This document shows, piece by piece, positions 52,491 to 61,535 of a stretch of 64,000 nt of DNA. The notes under the pieces are model-generated. The model saw only the letters and a list, made by a program, of their open reading frames with translations, had not been told where the DNA came from and ran no database searches. This DNA is from Ferrovibrio sp965278975 (GTDB taxonomy: Bacteria > Pseudomonadota > Alphaproteobacteria > Ferrovibrionales > Ferrovibrionaceae), in NCBI RefSeq assembly GCF_965278975.1, contig NZ_OZ257126.1:3162001-3226000 (forward strand), given 5' to 3'. A program made the position numbers and the translations under genes. Every line of letters starts with the position of its first letter. Position 1 is the stretch's first letter.

Positions 52491-54158
52491 ATGACAAATT
52501 CCTTGAAAATCGCCCTGGCCCAGACCAATGCCGCGATGGGCGACATCGCCGGCAACCGCCGCCGCATCGAGGCGGCGCGGCAGGAGGCTGCCGCCAAGGG
52601 CGCCGATCTGGTGGTTCTGCCGGAGCTTTGCATCATCGGCTACCCGCCGGAAGACCTAGTGCTGCGCCCGGCGGTGCAGCGGGAATGTGAGCAGGCGGTG
52701 CGGGCCCTGGCGGCGCTGACCAGGGATGGCGGCCCGGGCCTGCTGGTGTCGTCGCCCTGGGTCGATGGCGGCAAGCTCTACAATGCCGCGATGCTGCTGG
52801 ATGGCGGCGAGATCGTGGCGGTGCGCTACAAATACGACCTGCCGAATTACGGCGTGTTCGATGAGAAGCGGGTTTTCGCCGCCGGCCCGCTGCCAGGGCC
52901 GATGGTGTTCCGCGGCGTGCGCCTGGGCGTGATGATCTGCGAGGATATGTGGTCGGCCGATGTGGCCGAATGTCTGGCCGAGACCGGCGCCGAAATGCTG
53001 ATCGTGCCGAACGGCTCGCCCTTCGAGGTCGGCAAGTGGGACCAGCGCCTCACCTTGGGCGTTGCCCGCGTGGTCGAGACCGGCCTGCCGCTGATCTACC
53101 TCAACCGTGTCGGCGGCCAGGACGAACTGGTATTCGATGGCGCGTCCTTCGTGCTGAATACCGACCGCAACATGGTGCTGCGCCAGCCGGAATTCGTTGA
53201 AGACATTGCCATCACTGAATGGCGCCGCGAGGGCGAAAGCTGGGTTTGCGCCAAGGGCGCGATTGCCAAGCCGCTCGACCGCCTGGCGTCGATCTACAGC
53301 GCCATGGTGCTGGGCTTGCGCGATTATGTGAACTGCAACCGCTTCCCCGGCGTGGTGCTGGGGCTTTCCGGCGGCATCGACAGCGCGCTTTCCGCCGCCG
53401 TGGCGGTGGATGCGCTGGGTGCCGACCGTGTGCGCTGTGTCATGCTGCCGTCGCGCTACACGGCGCAGATCAGCCTGGATGATGCCGCCGATTGTGCCAA
53501 GGCACTCGGCTGCTCGTATGAGACCATACCGATCGCGCCCGGTGTCGCGGCTTTCGCCGAAATGCTGGCGCCGGCTTTCGCGGGCCGCAACAGCGACCTG
53601 ACGGAAGAGAATCTGCAAAGCCGCATCCGCGGCGTCACGCTGATGGCGCTGTCAAACAAGTTCGGCCATATGGTGCTGACCACCGGCAACAAGTCGGAAA
53701 TGAGCGTCGGCTATGCCACGCTCTATGGCGATATGTGCGGCGGCTATTCCGTGCTCAAGGACGTGTACAAGATGACCGTCTTTGAACTCTCGCATTGGCG
53801 CAACAAGCATATTCCAATGGACGCGATGGGGCCGGAAGGCCGGGTGATACCCGAACGAATTATCACCAGGCCACCCAGCGCGGAACTCCGCGAGGACCAG
53901 ACCGACCAGGATAGCCTGCCACCCTACGAGCAGCTTGATGCGATCCTGGAAATGCTGGTGGAGCGGGAACTCTCCGTCGCTGAGATCGTGGCCAGCGGAC
54001 AGCCTGAAGCGGTGGTGCGCCGCGTGCAGCATCTGCTGTACATCGCGGAATACAAGCGCCGCCAGGCGCCGCCCGGTGTGAAGATCACGGCACGGAATTT
54101 CGGCCGGGATCGTCGCTATCCGATTACGAATGCATTCCGGGACCCGACCCCATCATGA
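52491..54158 (+). CDS. nadE: Glutamine-dependent NAD+ synthetase NadE
   Basis: 555 aa. The N-terminal nitrilase-type glutaminase domain has the catalytic triad E45 (VLPELC), K114 (YKYDLPNYG) and C150 (MICEDMW). The C-terminal synthetase domain has the ATP pyrophosphatase loop LSGGIDSALSAAV starting near 292 and TTGNKSEMSVGYATLYGD near 402-419. It converts deamido-NAD to NAD with glutamine and ATP. A GTG at 52479 could add four residues. The stop overlaps cimA (ATGA), so both are coupled, although their pathways differ. Confidence 0.95.
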   Translation: MTNSLKIALAQTNAAMGDIAGNRRRIEAARQEAAAKGADLVVLPELCIIGYPPEDLVLRPAVQRECEQAVRALAALTRDGGPGLLVSSPWVDGGKLYNAAMLLDGGEIVAVRYKYDLPNYGVFDEKRVFAAGPLPGPMVFRGVRLGVMICEDMWSADVAECLAETGAEMLIVPNGSPFEVGKWDQRLTLGVARVVETGLPLIYLNRVGGQDELVFDGASFVLNTDRNMVLRQPEFVEDIAITEWRREGESWVCAKGAIAKPLDRLASIYSAMVLGLRDYVNCNRFPGVVLGLSGGIDSALSAAVAVDALGADRVRCVMLPSRYTAQISLDDAADCAKALGCSYETIPIAPGVAAFAEMLAPAFAGRNSDLTEENLQSRIRGVTLMALSNKFGHMVLTTGNKSEMSVGYATLYGDMCGGYSVLKDVYKMTVFELSHWRNKHIPMDAMGPEGRVIPERIITRPPSAELREDQTDQDSLPPYEQLDAILEMLVERELSVAEIVASGQPEAVVRRVQHLLYIAEYKRRQAPPGVKITARNFGRDRRYPITNAFRDPTPS

Positions 54159-55765
54159 CCAAGGACCGCGTTTATCTCTTCGACACCACCCTGCGCGATG
54201 GCGCGCAGACTCAAGGCGTGGATTTCTCAACCCAGGACAAGCGCACCATCGCCAAGGCGCTGGACAAGCTCGGCGTCGCCTATATCGAAGGCGGCTGGCC
54301 GGGCGCCAATCCCACCGATACCGAGTTCTTTGCCGAGAAGCCGGCGCTGAAGCGTGCCAAATTCGTGGCGTTTGGCATGACCAAGCGGCCCGGCCGCTCG
54401 GCAGCCAACGATCCCGGCCTGGCCGCGATCTTCAACGCCAAGGCCGATGCCGCCTGCCTGGTCGGCAAGTCGTGGGATTTCCAGGTCGATATCGCGCTCG
54501 GCATCCCGCTGAAAGAGAATATCGAGCTGATCGCCGACAGCATTGCCGCCGCCCATGCCCGCTTCGGCGAGGCGATGTACGATGCCGAACATTTCTTCGA
54601 TGGCTACAAGGCCAATCCCGGCTTCGCGCTGGATTGCGTGAAGGCCGCGCTCGATTCCGGCGCGCGCTGGGCGGTGCTCTGCGACACCAATGGCGGCACC
54701 ATGCCCTACGAGGTCGAGCGCATCGTCGGCGAGGTCGTGCAGAAACTCGGCGATGGCAGCCGGCTGGGCATCCATACCCATAACGACACCGAAAATGCGG
54801 TGGCCAACACGCTAGCCGCCGTGAAGGCTGGTGTGCGCCAGGTGCAGGGTACCCTGAACGGCCTGGGCGAACGCTGCGGCAATGCCAACCTGATCGCGCT
54901 GATCCCGTCGCTGATGCTGAAGCCATGGTTCGCCGAGCATGTCGATATCGGCCTCACCGAGCAGGACCTGACCCATCTCACTGCCACGTCCCGCGTGCTG
55001 GACGAACTGCTGAACCGCGCGCCGAACCGCCATGCTGCCTATGTCGGCGCCTCGGCCTTCGCGCATAAGGGCGGCCTGCATGTCTCGGCGGTGATGAAGG
55101 ACCCCAAGACCTACGAGCATGTGCCGCCGGAAAGCGTCGGCAACCGGCGCCATGTGGTGATGTCGGATCAGGCCGGGCGCTCGAACCTTCTGGTCCGCCT
55201 GGATGAAGCGGGCATTCCCTATGATGCCGCCGATCCGCGGCTGGGCAATCTGCTGGAAGAAGTGAAGCAGCGCGAATCCGAGGGCTATTCCTACGATGGC
55301 GCCGAGGCCAGCTTCGAGATGCTGGCGCGGCGCGCGCTGGGGCAGTTGCCGGAATATTTCCGCGTCCGCAGCTTCCGCGTCATGGTCGAACGCCGCTTCA
55401 ATGCGCGCGGCGAACTGGTCACGGTTTCGGAAGCCACGGTGAAGCTGAACGTGGATGGCGAAACGCTGTTCTCGGTGGCGGAAGGCAATGGCCCGGTCAA
55501 CGCACTGGACCATGCCCTGCGCAAGGATCTGGGGCGTTTCCAGAGCTATCTTGATGATCTGCGGCTGGTCGATTTCAAGGTGCGTATCCTCAATGGCGGC
55601 ACCGAGGCGACCACGCGCGTGATGATCGAAAGCGCCGACGGCCAGGGCAACCGCTGGGCCACGGTGGGCGTGTCGCCGAATATCGTCGATGCGGCTTTCG
55701 TGGCGCTGATGGACAGCATCAACTGGAAGCTGCTGCGCGACGGCGCGCCCGCTTCGCGCCTCTAG
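54155..55765 (+). CDS. cimA: (R)-citramalate synthase CimA
   Basis: 536 aa. The DRE-TIM metallolyase motif LFDTTLRDGAQTQGVDFS is at 8-25, with EGGWPGANPTDTEFF near 45-59 characteristic of CimA rather than LeuA. HTHNDTENAVANTLAAV near 208-224 and NGLGERCGNANL near 236-247 complete the barrel, followed by the regulatory domain (from about 400) that usually senses isoleucine. It condenses acetyl-CoA with pyruvate, a threonine-independent route to isoleucine. It overlaps nadE by four bases and trmJ begins three bases after it. Confidence 0.92.
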   Translation: MTKDRVYLFDTTLRDGAQTQGVDFSTQDKRTIAKALDKLGVAYIEGGWPGANPTDTEFFAEKPALKRAKFVAFGMTKRPGRSAANDPGLAAIFNAKADAACLVGKSWDFQVDIALGIPLKENIELIADSIAAAHARFGEAMYDAEHFFDGYKANPGFALDCVKAALDSGARWAVLCDTNGGTMPYEVERIVGEVVQKLGDGSRLGIHTHNDTENAVANTLAAVKAGVRQVQGTLNGLGERCGNANLIALIPSLMLKPWFAEHVDIGLTEQDLTHLTATSRVLDELLNRAPNRHAAYVGASAFAHKGGLHVSAVMKDPKTYEHVPPESVGNRRHVVMSDQAGRSNLLVRLDEAGIPYDAADPRLGNLLEEVKQRESEGYSYDGAEASFEMLARRALGQLPEYFRVRSFRVMVERRFNARGELVTVSEATVKLNVDGETLFSVAEGNGPVNALDHALRKDLGRFQSYLDDLRLVDFKVRILNGGTEATTRVMIESADGQGNRWATVGVSPNIVDAAFVALMDSINWKLLRDGAPASRL

Positions 55766-55768
55766 GCC

Positions 55769-56599
55769 ATGGCCGGCACGCATCGGCCGAAACTGGGCAA
55801 TCTGGCGCCGCCGGGTCCGCTGCATCGCGGCCCGGCGGTGATCCTGGTGGAGCCGCAACTTGGCGAGAATATCGGCGCCGCCGCGCGCGCCATGCTGAAT
55901 TGCGCGCTCACCGAAATGCGCCTGGTGAATCCGCGCGATGGCTGGCCCAATCCGGCGGCCTATGTGCTGGCCAGCCGCGCCGATCCGGTGCTGGATGCGG
56001 TGAGCCTATTCAACACCGTGCCTGATGCGGTGGCCGACATGCATCGCATCTATGCCACCACGGCGCGGCATCGCGATATGATGAAGCCGGTGGCGACGCC
56101 GCGCGAGGCCGCCGCGATGATGCGGGCCGATATGGCGGCGGGCAAGCGTGTCGGGATTCTGTTTGGCCCGGAACGTACCGGGCTGGACAACGATCATGTG
56201 GCCTTGGCCGATGTGGCGATCAGCGTGCCACTCAATCCCGGCTTCTCGTCGCTGAACCTGGCGCAAGCCGTGCTGCTGATCGGCTATGAATGGTTCACGG
56301 CAGCAGATGCCACTACGCCGCTGGTGCTCGACAACGCCTATGGCGGCTGGGCCAGCCAGGAAGAGGTGGAGGGGCTTTACCGCCACTTCGCGGCAGAACT
56401 GGAGGAAGCCGGCTTCTTCCACAATATCGCGCCGAAGCAGGAAGCCATCCTGCGCAATCTGCGCAATCTGCTGCAGCGGATTCCGATGGCGGCGCAGGAA
56501 GTGCAGACCTTGCGCGGCATGATCAAGGCGCTGGCGCTCGGCCGTCCGAAGCGTCCGCCTTATGCACAGCGCAACAAGAAGCCCGCCGATCCATCCTGA
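55769..56599 (+). CDS. trmJ: tRNA (Cm32/Um32) 2'-O-methyltransferase TrmJ-type (SpoU/SPOUT)
   Basis: 276 aa. The trefoil-knot motifs are VILVEPQLGENIGAAARAMLNC near 25-46, VGILFGPERTGLDNDH near 127-142 and VPLNPGFSSLNLAQAVLLIGYE near 152-173. The C-terminal helical extension (from about 190) fits TrmJ, which methylates the ribose of tRNA position 32. An RNA-methyltransferase identity is certain; the exact tRNA position is inferred from the architecture. It is the third gene of the nadE-cimA-trmJ-cupin run. Confidence 0.88.
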   Translation: MAGTHRPKLGNLAPPGPLHRGPAVILVEPQLGENIGAAARAMLNCALTEMRLVNPRDGWPNPAAYVLASRADPVLDAVSLFNTVPDAVADMHRIYATTARHRDMMKPVATPREAAAMMRADMAAGKRVGILFGPERTGLDNDHVALADVAISVPLNPGFSSLNLAQAVLLIGYEWFTAADATTPLVLDNAYGGWASQEEVEGLYRHFAAELEEAGFFHNIAPKQEAILRNLRNLLQRIPMAAQEVQTLRGMIKALALGRPKRPPYAQRNKKPADPS

Positions 56600-56619
56600 C
56601 TGCAATACTGGAGGAAATC

Positions 56620-56904
56620 ATGACCCAGGCCATACCGACCCAGCAGGTGGATGATGACCGCGTGCGTGTCACGCGCTGGGATTTCGCGCCCGGCGCCGCC
56701 ACCGGCCATCATGTGCATGAATATCCCTATGTGGTGACCTATCTCACCGATGCGCGGCTGAAGATCATCGGTGCCGATGGCACGGAAAGCATCGTCGAGA
56801 TGCAGGCCGGTGGCAGCTACTCGCGGCCCAAGGGCGTGGCGCATGACGTGATCAATGCAGGCGCCGCGCCGATGGCTTTCGTCGAAGTCGAGATCAAGCT
56901 CTAG
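56620..56904 (+). CDS. Small single-domain cupin protein
   Basis: 94 aa. The cupin motif 1 is visible as GAATGHHVHEYPYVVTYLTDARLKI near 26-50 with candidate metal ligands in HHVHEY, and motif 2 as GGSYSRPKGVAHDVINAG near 66-83. Proteins of this size often bind a metal and a small carboxylate, but the reaction is unknown. GGAGGAAATC precedes the ATG at 56620. It follows trmJ by 20 bases on the same strand and ends 6 bases from the convergent thioesterase stop. Confidence 0.82.
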   Translation: MTQAIPTQQVDDDRVRVTRWDFAPGAATGHHVHEYPYVVTYLTDARLKIIGADGTESIVEMQAGGSYSRPKGVAHDVINAGAAPMAFVEVEIKL

Positions 56905-56910
56905 GCGACC

Positions 56911-57414
56911 TTACTTCTTCACCAGCCCCAGGCTGCGGCCGGCCTGTTCCGGCTTCGGCAGCTTGCCATGGCCTTCCAGCATGCGCGTGAACAATTCCTG
57001 ATGCTCCGGCAGGAAGGGGCAGGAGCGGCGCGTGGCGAGATCGACATGCACCAGCACCTGCTCGGACGTTGCTGCCAGATAGCCCTTCTCGGCATGATGC
57101 ATGGCGATGAAGTAATGCAGCCGTTTGGCATCGGCGCCTAGGAGCTGGAAAGTGAAGCGCAGTTCATCGCCTTCCACCACTTCCTGCAGATAGCAGACAT
57201 GGGTTTCGAGTACGAAGGTGGAAAGATTGGTGCGCTGCACGTAGCTCCAATCGAGGTCGAAGGGTATGAACAGCCTGTCGAGCGCCTGATCGAAAATCAC
57301 GTTGTAATAGCCGACATTCATATGCCCGTTGGCATCGATATGCTCGGGCTGCACGCGCATGCCGGTAAGCTGCATGGGTTGATCGAAACTGATGGCGGCT
57401 TGAGAAGAATTCAT
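56911..57414 (-). CDS. Acyl-CoA thioesterase, hotdog fold (4HBT family)
   Basis: 167 aa from ATG 57414 with AAGGGATTTC upstream; the frame is open further but lacks family similarity. The hotdog-fold active-site block is HIDANGHMNVGYYNVIFDQA near 28-47, where the DxNxHMN pattern supplies the catalytic Asp. SEQVLVHVDLATRRSCPF near 122-139 is a second conserved strand pair. It should hydrolyse acyl-CoA or other acyl thioesters in the cytoplasm. The chain length cannot be predicted. Confidence 0.85.
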   Translation of the reverse strand: MNSSQAAISFDQPMQLTGMRVQPEHIDANGHMNVGYYNVIFDQALDRLFIPFDLDWSYVQRTNLSTFVLETHVCYLQEVVEGDELRFTFQLLGADAKRLHYFIAMHHAEKGYLAATSEQVLVHVDLATRRSCPFLPEHQELFTRMLEGHGKLPKPEQAGRSLGLVKK

Positions 57415-57459
57415 AATGAAATCCCTTGGCGAAACCGTTTCCTCTAGTACGCTAGTGGC

Positions 57460-58224
57460 ATGACCTGGGACCCGACGCAATACCTGAAATTTGCCGGCGA
57501 ACGCCTGCAACCCGCCATCGACCTGCTGCAGCGTGTTCCGCTTGCCAGCCCCGGGACGGTGGTAGATATGGGCTGCGGCGCTGGCAACCTGACGCCGCTG
57601 TTTCTGGCCCGCTGGCCGGAGGCGAAAATCACCGGCGTCGATTCATCGCCGGAAATGCTGGCCAAGGCGCGCGCGCAATACCCGCAAGCCAGCTATGTCG
57701 AGGCGTCTTTCGCCGAGTGGCGGCCGCCTGAGCCGGTGGACCTGCTCTATTCCAATGCCGCGCTGCATTGGCTCGGCGAGCACGAGACGCTGTTCCCGAG
57801 CCTGTTCAGCATAGTGAAGCCGGGCGGCTACATGGCGGTGCAGATGCCGCGCAATTTCGCAGCACCTTCGCATACCAATATCCTGGCCGCCGCCGAGGCC
57901 GGCCCCTGGGCGCCGAAGCTGCTGCCTTTGCTGCGGCGCAATCCGGTATCGGAGCCGGGCTTCTATTGGCGCCTGCTGCACGGCAAGGCGGCCGAGCTGC
58001 ATATCTGGGAAACCGAATATACCCAGGTCTTAAGCGGCGAGAATCCGGTGGCGGAATTCACCAAGGGCAGCGCCTTGAAGCCGCTGCTGGATGCCCTTGG
58101 GGCTGAGGAGCGCGCGGCTTTCGAGGCCGATTACCGCGCCCGCATCGCCAAGGCTTATCCGAAAGAGGCCAACGGCAGCACGCTGTTTCCGTTCCGCCGC
58201 CTGTTCATCCTGGCGCGCGCCTGA
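57460..58224 (+). CDS. tam: Trans-aconitate 2-methyltransferase Tam
   Basis: 254 aa. It begins TWDPTQYLKFAGERLQPAIDLL (2-23), diagnostic for Tam. The SAM motif VVDMGCGAGNLTPLFLARWP lies near 34-53, GVDSSPEMLAKAR near 59-71 and LLYSNAALHWLGEHETL near 94-110. It methylates trans-aconitate, a spontaneous inhibitor of aconitase. It is divergent from the thioesterase gene, with 45 bases between starts. Confidence 0.93.
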   Translation: MTWDPTQYLKFAGERLQPAIDLLQRVPLASPGTVVDMGCGAGNLTPLFLARWPEAKITGVDSSPEMLAKARAQYPQASYVEASFAEWRPPEPVDLLYSNAALHWLGEHETLFPSLFSIVKPGGYMAVQMPRNFAAPSHTNILAAAEAGPWAPKLLPLLRRNPVSEPGFYWRLLHGKAAELHIWETEYTQVLSGENPVAEFTKGSALKPLLDALGAEERAAFEADYRARIAKAYPKEANGSTLFPFRRLFILARA

Positions 58225-58232
58225 TCCGTGGC

Positions 58233-59315
58233 CTAATCCGGTTTCAGTTTGAACAGGCGGAAAGCCTGCGGTGCCAGCACCACCACCACCATGATGCGGA
58301 ACACATGCATGGAGGAGACGATGGCGACCTCGACGCCGAGGGCCAGCGCCACCAGGCTCATTTCCGCCAGGCCGCCCGGGGCCAGCACCAGGATCAGGGT
58401 TTCGCGCGAGAAGCCGAGCGGGCCAGCAGTCAATGCAGTGAGCCCGACGGCGAGCGCGATCATGATCAGCGTGGAAGCAATCGCCAGCACGGACAGGCGC
58501 CCGACCTCGCGCAATGCCGTGCCGGCGAAGCGGCAGCCGAGCGCGCAGCCGACCACGACCTGAGCGATGGCGACGATTTCCGGCGGCGGCTTGGCCACCG
58601 ACCAGCCCATCAGATGCACAAACGCCGAGCAGACCATGGGGCCGAGCAATTGCGCGGCCGGCAGGTTCATGCGCCGCGCCAGCGCCCAGCCGATCAGGCC
58701 GCAGGCCAGCAGCAGCAGGCCATCATCCCAGGCCATGGCGCTGAGGCCCGGGCCGGGCGTCATCGGCGGCACATAGAAACCTTCAATGAGGCGGAAATAG
58801 AACGGGATCGTCATCACCGTGACGAAGATGCGGATGGCATGGCACAGCACGATGGAACGTGCATTGCCGCCCATCGCTTCGCCCACCAGGGTCATTTCCT
58901 GCAGGCCGCCCGGCGTGGCGGCGAAATAGCTGGTCACCGGATCGAGGCGGCCACCCTTGCGGAATACCCAGTAGCAGACCGCCGTGGCAATCGGCACATA
59001 GACCAGCATGAGTATCATCAGGCCGAGCCATTCGCTCCAATGCCGCAGCATCTCCGGCGTGAAGGCCGAGCCGAGCATGACGCCGAGCACGGTGACCATC
59101 AGCTCGCGCAGGCGCAGATCGATGAACATCGGCAGCCGCTTCGGCCGCCCGAACAAAGCCAGCGGCGCGACAAAGCACATGGCGCCCAGCATCCAGGCCA
59201 GCGGCACGCGCAGCCACAGGAACAGCGCGCCGCCGATGGTGCCGATACCAATGGTGAGCAGCGTGGCGGCAATCAGCCGTGGCGTCAGCTGCGGTATCTG
59301 GCGCGGTATCGCCAC
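58233..59315 (-). CDS. AbrB-family membrane protein (putative ammonia monooxygenase-like, DUF)
   Basis: 360 aa with about ten hydrophobic segments arranged as two similar halves. One half contains RELMVTVLGVMLGSAFTPEML near 67-87 and VTSYFAATPGGLQEMTLVGEAMGG near 127-150; the other ends with LVLAPGGLAEMSLVALALGVE near 307-327. The repeated PGGL-EM motif marks the AbrB duplication family (not the AbrB transcription factor). Its function is unresolved; 'ammonia monooxygenase' in databases is not supported by biochemistry. It ends 8 bases from tam and starts 4 bases after the hydrolase gene upstream, suggesting one transcript. Confidence 0.85.
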   Translation of the reverse strand: MAIPRQIPQLTPRLIAATLLTIGIGTIGGALFLWLRVPLAWMLGAMCFVAPLALFGRPKRLPMFIDLRLRELMVTVLGVMLGSAFTPEMLRHWSEWLGLMILMLVYVPIATAVCYWVFRKGGRLDPVTSYFAATPGGLQEMTLVGEAMGGNARSIVLCHAIRIFVTVMTIPFYFRLIEGFYVPPMTPGPGLSAMAWDDGLLLLACGLIGWALARRMNLPAAQLLGPMVCSAFVHLMGWSVAKPPPEIVAIAQVVVGCALGCRFAGTALREVGRLSVLAIASTLIMIALAVGLTALTAGPLGFSRETLILVLAPGGLAEMSLVALALGVEVAIVSSMHVFRIMVVVVLAPQAFRLFKLKPD

Positions 59316-59319
59316 GGGA

Positions 59320-60318
59320 TCAGGCTGACAGCCGGCGGCCGAGCCGCACGGCGGTCTGGCCCGCTTTCAGTCGCCGCGTCGGCATGATCAGCACGCAATC
59401 GTCATAGGGCGTGCGGATCGTGACCGGGCCATCCTGGGCGATGGCGGTGCCGGCTTGTGCGATGGTTTCCAGGCCGGTGAATTCGCCGGTGAAGCGGAAT
59501 TCATTGCTCTCGATGGTGACGGCATCGGTCACCTCGACGAAAGTCTGCGGCTGGGCCGGAGCGGGCGCCAGGCCATGCTGCGCCAGCATGGCATCATCGG
59601 CCTGGCCGGCGGCTTTGAGGAAACGCAGCATGGTCTCAATCGCCATCGGCCGGCTATCGGCGGCCCAATGCTGGCCACATTCCACCAGCAGCGCGTTCTT
59701 CGCGCTGGCCGGATCGCCGAAGCCGCGATAATCGCGCATGCGCTTGCCGGCCTTGTGGCCTTCATCGGCCACCACGAAATTCGGCACGCCGACGGCGCGC
59801 GCCAGATCGCGGCCCTTGAGCAGCGGGCCGGAAAGCATCAGGGCGGGCGAGGGCGTCTGCATCGAATGGATATCGAGCAGCAGATCGGTATCGCGGATCA
59901 GCGGCTCGATTTCTCTCGCGCGCTCCAGTTCCACCGAGCTGCGGGTGGAGCGCAGCACATCCTCGCTCCACACCCGGTTCATATCCTCATCGACAAAGCG
60001 CGAGGCGGTCGGCTCCTGCGGATCGAAGCGCATGTAGGCGGCGATGTTGCAGAAGATCAGCGTCAGGCGGCCGACCAGCGGGCGGAAGCCGGAGCGCAGC
60101 AGCAGGTCCAGCGCATGGGCGCCGCAGACTTCGTTGCCATGGATCAGCGCGGTGATGGTGACGCTGGGGCCGGGCTTGCCGGACTCAAGGCGATGGGCGA
60201 AGGGAATGCCGGTATTGCCCTGGGCCCAGGCATCGATGGGGATGGGCAGCAGGTCGAGAACCGGGGCCGGGGCTGGATTGGTGGCAGCGGCAATGGGCGG
60301 GGTAGGGATGGGGGCCAT
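59320..60318 (-). CDS. Succinylglutamate desuccinylase/aspartoacylase-family zinc hydrolase
   Basis: 332 aa. The zinc motif ALIHGNEVCGAHAL has H60 and E63, and the third ligand lies in LLDIHSMQTP near 150-160. FCNIAAYMRFDPQEP near 88-102 and ASRFVDEDMNRVW near 104-116 are the substrate-binding NP-R region of the family. ALLVECGQHW near 208-217 contains the likely catalytic Glu. It cleaves an N-acyl or amide bond in a small molecule; the true substrate is unknown. It lies directly upstream of the AbrB-type gene. Confidence 0.87.
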   Translation of the reverse strand: MAPIPTPPIAAATNPAPAPVLDLLPIPIDAWAQGNTGIPFAHRLESGKPGPSVTITALIHGNEVCGAHALDLLLRSGFRPLVGRLTLIFCNIAAYMRFDPQEPTASRFVDEDMNRVWSEDVLRSTRSSVELERAREIEPLIRDTDLLLDIHSMQTPSPALMLSGPLLKGRDLARAVGVPNFVVADEGHKAGKRMRDYRGFGDPASAKNALLVECGQHWAADSRPMAIETMLRFLKAAGQADDAMLAQHGLAPAPAQPQTFVEVTDAVTIESNEFRFTGEFTGLETIAQAGTAIAQDGPVTIRTPYDDCVLIMPTRRLKAGQTAVRLGRRLSA

Positions 60319-60480
60319 GGCTCGGCTGCTCTCCTTGGCAAATGCTCCCGGGGGATATCCCGCAGCAGATGATTCCGTCAGGGGCGCGACGGTATCGGCG
60401 TGAAATACCAGATCATCGACGGGGCGTCAGCGGCAAGCCGTGCCGGCGCCCATGTTTTTCACGCAACACCCGGCTGCGCC

Positions 60481-60590
60481 CTGTTCATGCCGCTTCGTAC
60501 CGCTTCATGCTGCTCCGCACCGCTTCAAACTGCTTCCCGGGCGTTCCCGTTGCTTCCCAGATACTCCCGTTTGTTCCCGGACACTCGGGC
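60481..60590. repeat. Array of eleven degenerate 10-bp repeats
   Basis: From 60481 the sequence falls into consecutive 10-base units (e.g. CGCTTCGTAC, CGCTTCATGC, CGCTTCAAAC, TGCTTCCCGG, TGCTTCCCAG, TTGTTCCCGG). On the - strand the consensus is nnGGGAAGCA. The period is not a multiple of three, so it is not coding. It starts at the edge of the atypical 60.3-62.5 kb segment, upstream of an unrecognised gene. The rest of 60319-60833 shows only the possible small ORF listed separately. Confidence 0.85.
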
Positions 60591-60631
60591 GATTTTGTCA
60601 CAAGGTGCCTTTCCTGGTTGGAGGACAACAA

Positions 60632-60724
60632 ATGGAAATGCCAGGCACACCAAATCAGACCGGCCAGCGAGAAACCGGCAGCCAGCCTTGCCTAACCCGG
60701 TATGCAAGGCGAGGTATATTGTGA
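60632..60724 (+). CDS. Possible 30-aa small protein or leader peptide
   Basis: ATG 60632 follows GGAGGACAACAA, a strong ribosome site, and opens a 30-codon frame (starting MEMPGTPNQTGQRETG, ending RYARRGIL). No family was recognised. It lies between the 10-bp array and the next gene, and overlaps the AT-rich stretch (60713-60750) that could hold that gene's promoter. Coding is uncertain because support is only the ribosome site. Confidence 0.25.
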   Translation: MEMPGTPNQTGQRETGSQPCLTRYARRGIL

Positions 60725-60833
60725 GAATATAATAAGAACATATTATGGTCAAGTCTTGCTTGAGCCGGGCGCGGCGGCGGCTTATGCTGACACCAGATGG
60801 TTGTATTTTGCCTTATTGACGCGAGGGCGCTGC

Positions 60834-61535
60834 ATGCCAATCTTTGAAATGTGGAATAGGCCGGCCTCTGACTTCCAGGCCGGCGACCGTTACATCCACC
60901 CGGCGGACAAAGCCGATGTCGAAGAAATCTTTGACTATCATCGGCCATACCTAAACACTTTCCCCGCGCCATTCTGGGGGCCGCTGAGAACGGCGAAGTT
61001 AGTTCTGGCTTATGCAGGGCCGGGAAATACGGAGAATGACGAGGACGACGACCGCACTCAGGCGGCCAATCCCGTGTGGCGTAACGCGCGATGTGCCAGC
61101 TTCGATGGGGTCACGCCGTTTGATGCCGGTCTCCACCACGGCCGCGCTCTGCGGTGGTTTAAGAGCAGGGCGCGGAAGGTGCTCGGTGAGGATGATCCAA
61201 ATTCGTTAGACAAGTTCGCTGATCAGATCGCGTTCGCCGAACTGACGGCATATCGCGGGCCTGAGACCAAATGGCGCGAGGTGGCGTTTTTGCCGACCAC
61301 ACAGGCGATGCGGACCTGGGCACGGACGGTACTGTTCCCGGAAGCCGAAGAGCGAAAGCGCGTCGTCCTGATCATGCGGGCGCATCAATGGTGGGGAGTA
61401 CGAAAGACTCCGGCCTGGGGGCGAGGTCATCTTTACGCGCCCGAGACTAACCGAAGCGGATTCTTGGTCAATGCATGTGGCATTGGGCAGCAGGCGCGTC
61501 AGGCGGCTCGCGTCGCCTTGGGTCTTCCTGTCTGA
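60834..61535 (+). CDS. Unrecognised protein with weak uracil-DNA-glycosylase-like features
   Basis: About 233 aa from ATG 60834 (GAGGG upstream; the frame is open to 60702). PAPFWGPLRTAKLVLAYAGPG near 38-58 resembles the first motif of UDG-fold proteins (PxPFxG...AKVLxLxxxPG). IAFAELTAYRGP near 132-143 and RVVLIMRAHQWWGV near 181-194 resemble later blocks of an uncharacterised family with that N-terminus. These are resemblances from memory, not proven homology. Codon usage is less GC-biased than in neighbours and the gene sits alone in the atypical segment, so recent acquisition is likely. Confidence 0.5.
   Translation: MPIFEMWNRPASDFQAGDRYIHPADKADVEEIFDYHRPYLNTFPAPFWGPLRTAKLVLAYAGPGNTENDEDDDRTQAANPVWRNARCASFDGVTPFDAGLHHGRALRWFKSRARKVLGEDDPNSLDKFADQIAFAELTAYRGPETKWREVAFLPTTQAMRTWARTVLFPEAEERKRVVLIMRAHQWWGVRKTPAWGRGHLYAPETNRSGFLVNACGIGQQARQAARVALGLPV

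Noticed and set aside
57460..58224. The methyltransferase at 57.5 kb as a missing BtaB
   Set aside because: Its N-terminus and motifs match trans-aconitate methyltransferase, and it lies 55 kb from btaA.
60481..60590. CRISPR-like array
   Set aside because: Units are 10 bp without spacers, and there are no cas genes.
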